Origin: JBMSHD01 sp049416425
GTDB lineage: Bacteria; Pseudomonadota; Gammaproteobacteria; Francisellales; Francisellaceae
DNA length: 34,320 nt
Assembly: GCA_049416425.1 (NCBI GenBank)
Contig: JBMSHD010000009.1
Location: 1-34,320, forward strand
Reading direction: 5' to 3'
Shown here: positions 7,725 through 15,216 of the stretch, piece by piece
Position numbering within the stretch: the first letter of the stretch is position 1
Layout of the letters: each line of letters starts with the position of its first letter
Position numbers and translations under genes: made by a program
Notes under the pieces: generated by a model
The model's database searches: none
Seen by the model: only the letters and a program-made list of their open reading frames with translations
What the model was told of the DNA's origin: nothing

Positions 7725-8747
7725 CCAGGAAGTATCAACAGGTCCAGGACCGGCTTCCGGATGAAACTGCACGGAAGAATAAGGTTTATTTTTGTGTTTA
7801 ATGCCTTGTATCGTCTGATCATTGAGGTTTGTAAACCAGATCTCCCAATCTTCAGGCAAGGTGTTTTCATCAACCGCAAAACCATGGTTTTGTGAGGTCA
7901 GATAGCTTCGGTTACTGCCGACCAGAAGACAAGGATGGTTCTGGGCTCTGTGTCCAAATTTTAATTTATACGTTTTGGCACCGATGGCAAGTCCCATGAT
8001 CTGTGATCCCAGGCAGATCCCAAACACAGGCGTATCCGGGTTTTTGTTGATGGATTTCAATAAGATATCGGCGGTTTTATTACATCTGGCTGGATCCCCT
8101 GGGCCATTGGATAAAAACACGCCATCGTAGTTCTCATCACTGTAATCATAATCAAAGGGCACTCGTTTTAAGGTCAGGTTTTCATAACTGCACAGATAGC
8201 GCCAGATATTGGCTTTCATGCCACAATCCACGACGATGATTTTTTTATCGCCATGACCATGGGTGACAGGCTCTTTAATGCTGACTTCAGGAACCAGATC
8301 AAGTTGTGAGATATCAGGGTAGTGTGAGGGAAGCTTGTCACCGACAACAATAGCACCGGCGACAACCCCGTGTTGTCGCAAGACTTTCGTCAGTGCTCGG
8401 GTGTCGATATCGGCAATGATGGGGGTGTTATATTTTTTACACCAGTCCTCGAGAGATTGCTGTCCCTGTTTTCTGGCATAAAAAGGAGCCAGTTCCGAGA
8501 CGATGATTCCTGAAGCATGAATGCGATCAGACTCCCAGTGATTTTGGTTTTCCACGCCATAATTACCGATCATGGGATAGGTAAAGCAGACGATCTGCCC
8601 TCTATACGATGGATCGGTCAAGACCTCGGTATAACCCACCATGCCGGTGTTGAAAACGACTTCGCCGAAGTTCATGCCTGCTACCCAATCCGGGGAGACA
8701 CCTTCAAAAACTTCACCGGTTTGTAAAACCAATTTTGTAGAGATCAT
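7671..8747 (-). CDS. carA: Carbamoyl-phosphate synthase small (glutamine amidotransferase) subunit
   Basis: Hydrolyses glutamine and passes ammonia to CarB for carbamoyl phosphate, feeding arginine and pyrimidine synthesis. 358 residues (E. coli CarA 382). The N-terminal CPSase small-chain domain covers about 1-150, and the class I amidotransferase domain about 168-350. The catalytic triad is visible: Cys245 in FGICLGSQ (usually CLGHQ), His329 and Glu331 in VQFHPEAGPGP. The C-terminus (SWLFDRFVDQL) ends where the family normally ends. The partner carB is not downstream: the neighbour is a convergent small gene overlapping by 54 bases, so carB must be elsewhere. Confidence 0.95.
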   Translation of the reverse strand: MISTKLVLQTGEVFEGVSPDWVAGMNFGEVVFNTGMVGYTEVLTDPSYRGQIVCFTYPMIGNYGVENQNHWESDRIHASGIIVSELAPFYARKQGQQSLEDWCKKYNTPIIADIDTRALTKVLRQHGVVAGAIVVGDKLPSHYPDISQLDLVPEVSIKEPVTHGHGDKKIIVVDCGMKANIWRYLCSYENLTLKRVPFDYDYSDENYDGVFLSNGPGDPARCNKTADILLKSINKNPDTPVFGICLGSQIMGLAIGAKTYKLKFGHRAQNHPCLLVGSNRSYLTSQNHGFAVDENTLPEDWEIWFTNLNDQTIQGIKHKNKPYSSVQFHPEAGPGPVDTSWLFDRFVDQLHACNTVNQ

Positions 8748-8811
8748 AGCTAAAACTGCTGATTTGATTTGCCCTATTTTAAAGCATCATACCCAAGCAT
8801 GCAAAGCTAAA

Positions 8812-8841
8812 ATTGTATTCTATGCTGAAACGGATAAACAA
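8812..8841 (-). promoter_or_regulatory. Candidate promoter of carA
   Basis: On the minus strand TTGTTT (8836-8841), an 18-base spacer and TACAAT (8812-8817) lie about 65 bases upstream of the carA ATG. A second possible -10 (TAAAAT) is nearer the gene. Matches are moderate. Confidence 0.3.
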
Positions 8842-8913
8842 TTAGAAGCCAAAAGATGACATTTCGTCCATTCCTGTTTTTCATAAACGCGCCAAAAACT
8901 GCTGATCCTTATC

Positions 8914-8943
8914 TTCACCTTTTGGTGATCTCTCTTGTACAAT
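8914..8943 (+). promoter_or_regulatory. Candidate promoter of kbl-tdh with short dyad
   Basis: TTCACC (8914-8919), an 18-base spacer and TACAAT (8938-8943) lie just upstream of kbl. The -35 overlaps a small dyad, TCACC at 8916-8920 and GGTGA at 8925-8929. The match is moderate and a role for the dyad is inference. Confidence 0.35.
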
Positions 8944-8964
8944 AGGCACATCCAAGCTAAATAA

Positions 8965-10170
8965 ATGAGCAATTTTATGAATACCGCATTTTATCAATAC
9001 CTTGAAGACGAAATTCAGCGCATCAAAGAGGCTGGAACCTATAAGTCGGAGCGTGTTATTAATTCCCCGCAAAGTTCCGATATAACGCTTCAAAACGGTG
9101 AACATGTCATCAATTTCTGTGCCAATAACTATCTGGGGCTGGCGGACAATAAGCATCTTGTGACCACCGCCAAGGCAGCATTGGATAAATACGGTTATGG
9201 GGCGGCTTCGGTGCGCTTTATCTGTGGCACACAAACGCCTCATCAAGAGCTTGAGCGTGTCATCAGTAACTATCTGAAGATGGATGATGTTATCGTCTTT
9301 CCATCCTGCTTTGATGCCAATGGCGGTGTGTTTGAATCGCTTTTGACGGCTGAGGATGCCATTATCAGCGATGAGTTAAACCATGCCAGCATCATCGATG
9401 GCGTTCGTCTGTGCAAGGCCAGGCGTTTTCGCTATAAAAACAATAATATGTCAGAGCTTGAAGAGCGGCTCAAAGAAGCCGATGAGGCCGGTGCCAGATT
9501 CAAGCTTATCGTCACCGATGGCGTGTTTTCTATGGACGGCATTATCGCCGATCTTAAGGGTATTTGTGACCTGGCAGATAAATATAATGCACTCGTTATG
9601 GTCGATGATTCGCATGCCACCGGTTTTATCGGTGAGAAGGGTCGCGGCACACCGGCTTATTGCGGTGTGGAGGGACGTGTGGATATTATCACCAGCACAC
9701 TGGGCAAGGCTTTGGGCGGGGCATCGGGTGGCTTTGTTGCCGCACGAGCGCCGATTGCCAAGATGTTGAAACAAAAGGCACGACCTTATTTGTTTTCAAA
9801 TGCTTTAGCACCGATGATAGCAGCAACATCAATCGCGGCTATTGAGCTTGCCGAAGCCGCCGATGACAGACGTGAAAACCTCAAGCGCAATCAGGCATAT
9901 TTCAGAAGCAAGATGGAGGCGGCCGGATTTGATTTAATTCCAGGTGAGCACCCGATTATCCCCGTGATGCTCTATGATGAGAAAAAAGCCGCCGAGATGG
10001 CTGAGAAGCTTTTGACTAAAGGCATTTATGTCATCGCTTTTTCTTATCCTGTGGTGCCGAAAGGCAAAGCACGTATTCGCACCCAGATGTCGGCGGCACA
10101 TACAGTGGAGCAGATTGATAAAACGATTGCCGCCTTTATCAAGGTCGGCACAGAAATGGGGGTGATTTAA
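8965..10170 (+). CDS. kbl: 2-amino-3-ketobutyrate CoA ligase (glycine C-acetyltransferase)
   Basis: PLP enzyme that cleaves 2-amino-3-ketobutyrate with CoA to glycine and acetyl-CoA, the second step of threonine degradation. 401 residues, close to E. coli Kbl (398). The alpha-oxoamine synthase family is recognised by FCANNYLGLA, the MVDDSHATG aspartate motif and the PLP lysine in STLGKALGGASGGF (Lys248). The first ATG lacks a clear Shine-Dalgarno sequence; a second in-frame ATG four codons later (8977) is also possible. The stop codon is followed at once by the ATG of tdh, so the two are translationally coupled. Confidence 0.95.
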   Translation: MSNFMNTAFYQYLEDEIQRIKEAGTYKSERVINSPQSSDITLQNGEHVINFCANNYLGLADNKHLVTTAKAALDKYGYGAASVRFICGTQTPHQELERVISNYLKMDDVIVFPSCFDANGGVFESLLTAEDAIISDELNHASIIDGVRLCKARRFRYKNNNMSELEERLKEADEAGARFKLIVTDGVFSMDGIIADLKGICDLADKYNALVMVDDSHATGFIGEKGRGTPAYCGVEGRVDIITSTLGKALGGASGGFVAARAPIAKMLKQKARPYLFSNALAPMIAATSIAAIELAEAADDRRENLKRNQAYFRSKMEAAGFDLIPGEHPIIPVMLYDEKKAAEMAEKLLTKGIYVIAFSYPVVPKGKARIRTQMSAAHTVEQIDKTIAAFIKVGTEMGVI

Positions 10171-11220
10171 ATGAAAGCCTTATCGAAACTCAAAGCCGAA
10201 CCTGGCATCTGGATGACGGATTTGCCCATGCCTAAGGTGGGTCATAATGATGTCTTGATTCGAGTGAAAAAAACGGCGATCTGCGGCACCGATCTGCATA
10301 TTTATCTGTGGGATGAATGGGCGCAAAAAACCATTCCGGTGCCGATGGCCGTCGGTCATGAATTCGTCGGTGAAATCGTCGAAGTCGGCTGTGAGGTCGC
10401 CGGTTTTAAACCCGGCGATCGTGTCTCTGGCGAGGGGCATATCACCTGCGGTTTCTGCCGCAATTGTCGCGCTGGCAAGCGTCATCTGTGTCGAAACACC
10501 GTCGGCGTTGGCGTTAATCGTCAGGGTGCGTTCGCCGAATATCTCTCTATTCCGGCGGCAAATGTCTTTAAGATTCCTGATTTTGTCCCGGATGATATCG
10601 CCAGCATGTTTGATCCATTTGGCAATGCCGTACACACGGCGCTATCTTTCGATATGATTGGGGAAGATGTGCTTATTACCGGCGCAGGCCCCATCGGAAT
10701 TATGGCTGTTGCCGTTGCCAAACACGTTGGCGCCAAACACGTGGTCATCACCGACATCAATGACTATCGACTGGATTTGGCTAGAAAAATGGGAGCCGAT
10801 GTTGCCTTAAATGTCCGTGAATGTAAAACAGCTGAGGCACAAATCGAGGCCTTAAATACGGTGATGAGTCAACTTAAGATGACCGAAGGTTTCGATGTCG
10901 GTCTTGAGATGTCGGGCAATCAAAATGCGATTACCGCCATGATTGAAACCATGAACAATGGTGCCAATATCGCCATGTTGGGCATCTCACACGGGAATAT
11001 TACGCTGCCATGGAATGATATCGTCTTCAAAGGGCTGCATATGAAAGGAATCTACGGTCGTGAGATTTATGAGACCTGGTATAAGATGGCCAGCATGGTT
11101 GGCAGTGGACTCGATGTCGGCGCTGTGATCACGCATCGATTTAAAGCCGATGATTATCTCAAAGGCTTTGAACTGATGAAATCAGGGCAGTGCGGCAAAG
11201 TGGTTCTGGATTGGTCGTAA
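10171..11220 (+). CDS. tdh: L-threonine 3-dehydrogenase
   Basis: Zinc-dependent medium-chain dehydrogenase oxidising threonine to 2-amino-3-ketobutyrate with NAD; the unstable product goes to Kbl. 349 residues (E. coli 341). Catalytic zinc ligands Cys38, His63 and Glu64 fall at the same positions as in E. coli. The structural zinc cysteines are 93, 96, 99 and 107 (CGFCRNCRAGKRHLC). The Rossmann motif is GAGPIGIMAVAVAK. The start directly abuts the kbl stop. The order is kbl-tdh as in E. coli. Confidence 0.96.
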   Translation: MKALSKLKAEPGIWMTDLPMPKVGHNDVLIRVKKTAICGTDLHIYLWDEWAQKTIPVPMAVGHEFVGEIVEVGCEVAGFKPGDRVSGEGHITCGFCRNCRAGKRHLCRNTVGVGVNRQGAFAEYLSIPAANVFKIPDFVPDDIASMFDPFGNAVHTALSFDMIGEDVLITGAGPIGIMAVAVAKHVGAKHVVITDINDYRLDLARKMGADVALNVRECKTAEAQIEALNTVMSQLKMTEGFDVGLEMSGNQNAITAMIETMNNGANIAMLGISHGNITLPWNDIVFKGLHMKGIYGREIYETWYKMASMVGSGLDVGAVITHRFKADDYLKGFELMKSGQCGKVVLDWS

Positions 11221-11223
11221 TTT

Positions 11224-11250
11224 CACCCAAAATTTTTTGGTGTAATTTTT
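11224..11250 (+). terminator. Probable terminator after kbl-tdh
   Basis: CACC (11224-11227) pairs with GGTG (11239-11242), and the A/T interior can also pair; TAATTTTT follows. It lies directly after the tdh stop. The hairpin is weak in GC. Confidence 0.4.
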
Positions 11251-11450
11251 CATGCTGTTTTTGACTTTTTTACAAACATGAAAAAGACGATTTTTGCCGA
11301 GAAAAAGGAAAATTTGGGATTTTTTCATTTTTTTCATAATCACCTATTGTGCTTAATACTCCTCGATGGTAGGATCAATTTTAAGCGATATTTATCCTAG
11401 GCAAAATGTCGCGAGGCTACAATTTAGGAAGGGCAAAGGGGAATACCACT

Positions 11451-12770
11451 ATGTTAAAAAAACTTAGCATTGCCGTGGCTTTGGCGGCGACAGTAACATC
11501 GACTGCATTTGCAGATGACACCAATTATGATGCCAGTGTGGCTCGATCTGATATTCAACATCAGATTGATGATCTTAAGGTGCAATTAAAGAGTCTTGAG
11601 AAACAAAATGATGAGTTAAATAAAAAAGTCACGCAAGGTCTTACCGTGCCGACAACAAAAGGTGAGATTCAGAATTTCTTGTACTCTGATATGCATGAAG
11701 GCATTGTGCCTTTTGCCATGATGAGCTCTTCGCAGTTGGCTTATAGTCTTTTGAAACAGCGTGATAAGTTCAGCGATCAGGCGCTTATATTTGGTGGCTT
11801 TGTAGAGGCCGATGCGCAAACCTGGAATGGCAGTAAAATTGAGACTTCAACTCTGGTTAATGCTAATAAGGAATCAGAAGGCTATAAATATTTTCCAACC
11901 TCAGGTAAAAATATCTATCTAACCAGTGCCAAACTCTACATGAGTGCAAACCTCGGTAAGTATGTTACCGCTTATACCTATTTATCCGGTGATCAGGATA
12001 ATGCACCTGATATCAGCAAAGCCGCCGTTATTTTCGGTAATCTTAGTGTTTCGCCGTTTTATGTCACAGTGGGTAAGCTGACTGTTCCTGTCGGTACATA
12101 TGGCGGTGGTGGTCCGTGGACTAGCTCGCTTTCAGATGCGTATTTTAATATTAGCACGCAAAGCAACGTATCGGTTGCCTATTCTAATGCCGATAATGGT
12201 GTAAGCACCAATGTGACTTGGTTCCAGGTCGATGATCATAGTTCAAGTTTTTCCACGGCTCTCTTTTATAAGGGGACTCTAGGAGAGCTTAATTATGGAG
12301 CTAATGTTGGCTATATCTATAATATTGCCGGTAAGCTTTTAGGACTTGAAAATGACGATGGTCGAGTCGGTGAATTTAATACTGATCTGAATCTAAACTA
12401 TGATATCTATGGTTTAGGTCTGGGTTGGTCGACGACAACTAACAGTTCAGCGACCACCAACAACGGCAAAGCCGGAGCCTGGTATATCTCCGCTGATGCT
12501 GCGCCAACAATCTGGGGCAGATCAACCGACTTCTCGCTGGCGTATAACGGCGCTTATAATACCAATGATGTTGGAGATGTTGTCGCCTTAAGTGGAGCGG
12601 CTATGCCTGGTTACGCTACTAATAGTGGTGTCCAGAAACAGATTATCGCCGGCATTTCACGCCCGGTATTTAGCGATAATGTGTTATTGGGTCTGGAATA
12701 TGCGTATCAGTATTTATATAACAAACAGCATGCTAATACCTATACGCTTGATCTATCGGTCTTTTTCTGA
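11451..12770 (+). CDS. LbtU-like outer-membrane siderophore porin, paralogue 1
   Basis: A 439-residue exported beta-barrel protein. Residues 1-21 are a Sec signal peptide ending AFA-D. A short coiled coil follows (IQHQIDDLKVQLKSLEKQ, about 35-60), then alternating beta-strand sequence rich in Gly, Asn, Tyr, ending in Phe, as outer-membrane barrels do. LbtU is the Legionella receptor for legiobactin and the family is TonB-independent-type porins; substrate here is inferred only. AAAGGGG (11435-11441), 9 bases before the ATG at 11451, fixes the start. An upstream in-frame ATG at 11406 would add 15 residues before the signal peptide and is rejected. The next gene is a clear paralogue, sharing the SKI..T..VN/DAN, GGGPWT and FSDNVLLGLEYAY blocks. 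Confidence 0.85.
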   Translation: MLKKLSIAVALAATVTSTAFADDTNYDASVARSDIQHQIDDLKVQLKSLEKQNDELNKKVTQGLTVPTTKGEIQNFLYSDMHEGIVPFAMMSSSQLAYSLLKQRDKFSDQALIFGGFVEADAQTWNGSKIETSTLVNANKESEGYKYFPTSGKNIYLTSAKLYMSANLGKYVTAYTYLSGDQDNAPDISKAAVIFGNLSVSPFYVTVGKLTVPVGTYGGGGPWTSSLSDAYFNISTQSNVSVAYSNADNGVSTNVTWFQVDDHSSSFSTALFYKGTLGELNYGANVGYIYNIAGKLLGLENDDGRVGEFNTDLNLNYDIYGLGLGWSTTTNSSATTNNGKAGAWYISADAAPTIWGRSTDFSLAYNGAYNTNDVGDVVALSGAAMPGYATNSGVQKQIIAGISRPVFSDNVLLGLEYAYQYLYNKQHANTYTLDLSVFF

Positions 12771-12826
12771 GGTCATGAAAAAGCCATGAGAATTTGATCT
12801 GATTCGTATTTTTGAGTTGTTTTTCA

Positions 12827-12844
12827 ACAAATTCTAGAATTTGT
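12827..12844. promoter_or_regulatory. Perfect 18-bp palindrome between the two porin genes
   Basis: ACAAATTCT is followed immediately by its exact reverse complement. A T-rich stretch (GCTTTTCTTTT) follows, so it may act as a weak terminator for the first porin gene. As a perfect no-spacer dyad it could equally be an operator for the second. The sequence alone does not decide. Confidence 0.4.
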
Positions 12845-12972
12845 GCTTTTCTTTTAATCTGTCCTGTTGTATCTTATCCAGTTAACGATGGAGCATATAT
12901 GGTGCATGCCATGTTCTGTGCGTGTTTCGTTGTTGAAACAAATAGACAATGCATTATAAGGGACAACTCAAA

Positions 12973-14325
12973 ATGATCAAGAAAATTTCCTTGGCGGTGC
13001 TGGCCGCTGCCTTATCGACGTCGGCTTTTGCGGCTGGTAATGTATCAACAGAAGCACAAAGCTCAGCGGATTCCATTCAGACTCAGATCGATGCGCTGAA
13101 ACAAGAGATTGCTGCGCTGCAAAATAAAACAGCAAAAGTTGAAGCAGTACATGCCAATGAAGCACAAATAACCGTACCGACTAATCAAGGGTCGATTCAG
13201 AACTTTCTGTTCTCTGATGTCAGAGATGGAGTTACGCCAATCGGGATGCTTTCTTCTTCGCAATTTGCTTTGGGAATTTTGAAACAACGTAATATGTTCA
13301 GCGATCATTCTTTGGTATTCGGTGGTTACTTGGAAGCCGATGCTCAGGCTTGGAATGGCAGTAAAATTCAAACTACGACCCAAGTAGATGCAAATGATCC
13401 ATCAAAAGGTTATGAATATTACTCCACTTCAGGCAGAAATATCTATCTGACCACGGCAACGCTTTACTCTGTCGCCAATATGGGGCGTTATGTCACCGCG
13501 GAGTTAGACCTAAGTGGTGATCAAGATAACACCCCAGACGTTCAAGATGCCATGGTCATCTTCGGTAATCTTTCTGATTACCCGGTCTTTGTCACCGTCG
13601 GTAAAAATCGCCCATCCGTCGGCTCATTTGCCGGTGGCGGTCCATGGACTGGTTCTTTGACTCAGATGTTGTTCCGTCCAGATCATATCACCAATGCCTC
13701 TGTAAATTTCGCCGCTGATGGTCTAAACACAAGCCTGGCCGTATTCGGTACCGATGATCAAACGACCGATTTCTCCTATGGTGCCTTTTATGGTCATCAG
13801 GTCGGCAACTGGAGCTATGGTATCAATGGTGGTTATATGTATGATGTCAATGGCAGTGGTAATTCCAGCTTTAACGATGCGACTCAGGCAAGCACTGGAG
13901 ATAAACGCATCGGTGCCGTTAACTTCGATGGTTCATTAAACTATGATATCTATGGTGTTGGTGCTGGCTGGGCGCAGTCTACCAACAAAGATAACCTGAC
14001 CAACAACGGTTATGCCGGTGCCTGGTATATCTCAGCGGGCATGTCACCTGTGATTTATGGTCGCTCAACCAACTTCTCTATCTCCTATAACGGCGCCTAT
14101 AACACCGATAATCTGCCGGTGACCCTAAGCGGTTCCGCCATCAATGGTTATGAAACAAATGATGCTACAGTCTCAGGATCTGGTGTTGACAAGATGGTGA
14201 TCGCCTCTGTTCAGCGCCCCATCTTCAGCGACAATGTGCTTCTGGGTCTGGAATATGCCTATATGCATATGTACAACAGTCAGCATACCAATGCCTATAC
14301 GGCAGATTTGTCCGTCTACTTCTGA
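12973..14325 (+). CDS. LbtU-like outer-membrane siderophore porin, paralogue 2
   Basis: A 450-residue exported beta-barrel protein. The signal peptide covers residues 1-21 (SAFA-A); a coiled coil follows (IQTQIDALKQEIAALQNK), then a Gly/Asn/Tyr-rich barrel ending in the aromatic tail DLSVYF. AAGGGA (12958-12963), 9 bases before the ATG at 12973, fixes the start; the in-frame ATG at 12949 is upstream of this site and is rejected. It is a tandem duplicate of the preceding gene: the N-terminal PT..G.IQNFL.SD block and the C-terminal FSDNVLLGLEYAY block are nearly identical, while the central strands differ. Two copies may bind different ligands. A double terminator follows. Confidence 0.85.
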   Translation: MIKKISLAVLAAALSTSAFAAGNVSTEAQSSADSIQTQIDALKQEIAALQNKTAKVEAVHANEAQITVPTNQGSIQNFLFSDVRDGVTPIGMLSSSQFALGILKQRNMFSDHSLVFGGYLEADAQAWNGSKIQTTTQVDANDPSKGYEYYSTSGRNIYLTTATLYSVANMGRYVTAELDLSGDQDNTPDVQDAMVIFGNLSDYPVFVTVGKNRPSVGSFAGGGPWTGSLTQMLFRPDHITNASVNFAADGLNTSLAVFGTDDQTTDFSYGAFYGHQVGNWSYGINGGYMYDVNGSGNSSFNDATQASTGDKRIGAVNFDGSLNYDIYGVGAGWAQSTNKDNLTNNGYAGAWYISAGMSPVIYGRSTNFSISYNGAYNTDNLPVTLSGSAINGYETNDATVSGSGVDKMVIASVQRPIFSDNVLLGLEYAYMHMYNSQHTNAYTADLSVYF

Positions 14326-14341
14326 TCTTAATCATAAAACT

Positions 14342-14365
14342 TCCCATAACAATGGGACTATTTTT
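14342..14365 (+). terminator. Terminator hairpin 1 after the second porin gene
   Basis: TCCCA (14342-14346) pairs with TGGGA (14353-14357), followed by CTATTTTT. A stronger hairpin lies seven bases further on. Confidence 0.55.
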
Positions 14366-14371
14366 CTACTC

Positions 14372-14392
14372 AAAGGGCGAAAGCCCTTTTTT
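14372..14392 (+). terminator. Rho-independent terminator 2 after the second porin gene
   Basis: AAAGGGC, loop GAAA, GCCCTTT, then a T-run. The stable GAAA tetraloop and the T-tract make this a textbook terminator. It ends just before the convergent ada gene. Confidence 0.85.
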
Positions 14393-14398
14393 ATGGCC

Positions 14399-15097
14399 TT
14401 ATTTTTTGATCTTTGGCATTTGAGCCTGTGTTTTCTCATGGTCGAGCAGCCACTGTTTTTTAGCTACACCACCGCCATAGCCGCCAAGTTCACCATTGCT
14501 GTTGATGACACGATGGCAAGGGATGATAATGGCCAGCTGATTGGCACCATTGGCATTGGCAACGGCGCGACAGGCTGTGGGTTTGCCAATTTTCTCGGCA
14601 AGCTCGCTATAGGAGATGGTCTGACCGTGAGGGATTTCGGTCAATGCCTGCCAGACCCGTTTCTGAAAATCGGAGCCAAGCAGAAAAAGCGGAGTTCTAA
14701 ACTGATCTAATTGTCCTTTGAAATAGGCATCCAGTTCGGCCTTGATCTGGTCAAAAACGGGTGAAGTACCGGGAATAATGGCGGCTTTAAGGCGTGCTCT
14801 TAAGCGTTCAATTTCACGTTCCAGTCCACGTCTGTCAACAAATTCCAGAAGATAAAGTTTATCGTCATCGGCCACGGCCAACATGGGACCTAAGGGAGAA
14901 TCGAGCCATGATGATTTCAGTGTTTTATCCGGTGTTTTTGATGGAGGCGCGCCTAGAATGCGAGAGAAAGCATCACGAAAACCGCTGGCGGATTCAAATC
15001 CGGTGCTAAGTTGAGCGTCAATAATGGATTCTCCTTGTTTTATCTGTTTCATCGCAATTCCCATTCGTCTGGATCTGGCATATTCAACAAAAGTCAT
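14399..15097 (-). CDS. 5'-truncated Ada: AraC-type HTH plus O6-methylguanine-DNA methyltransferase domain
   Basis: The 232-residue product has the second half of an AraC-like HTH (to about residue 50) and a complete suicide methyltransferase domain (about 62-225) with the acceptor cysteine in AIIIPCHRVINS (Cys194). It repairs O6-alkylguanine. It matches the C-terminal two thirds of Ada-type sensor/repair proteins. The frame stays open upstream to 15196 and continues to encode family-typical sequence (WKDHDFRRLGLDESTARRQF), but ends at a TGA (15197-15199) and has no ATG, GTG, TTG or CTG there. The N-terminal zinc/phosphotriester-repair domain is therefore missing. Only 17 bases separate the TGA from the stop of the upstream dehydratase gene. 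It is probably a remnant; the repair domain may still be made from the internal ATG at 15097. Confidence 0.7.
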   Translation of the reverse strand: MTFVEYARSRRMGIAMKQIKQGESIIDAQLSTGFESASGFRDAFSRILGAPPSKTPDKTLKSSWLDSPLGPMLAVADDDKLYLLEFVDRRGLEREIERLRARLKAAIIPGTSPVFDQIKAELDAYFKGQLDQFRTPLFLLGSDFQKRVWQALTEIPHGQTISYSELAEKIGKPTACRAVANANGANQLAIIIPCHRVINSNGELGGYGGGVAKKQWLLDHEKTQAQMPKIKK

Positions 15098-15216
15098 GCC
15101 AAATCGTTTTTTAAACTGTCTTCTGGCGGTTGATTCGTCTAAACCAAGTCGCCTGAAATCGTGATCTTTCCAGCGTCTCTCCGGATGTGCTTCGATAAAT
15201 CAGGCGTCGATATTCT

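Noticed and set aside
8641..8859. Small plus-strand frame across the carA start and upstream region
   Set aside because: It covers the carA N-terminus in antisense and the likely carA promoter, and has no ribosome binding site.
9383..9845. Open frames on both strands overlapping kbl
   Set aside because: Kbl is conserved end to end here; the other frames have shadow-like composition.
11250..11450. Fur box upstream of the LbtU-like porin genes
   Set aside because: Several GATA/TATC fragments occur, but none approaches the 19-bp GATAAT-based consensus.
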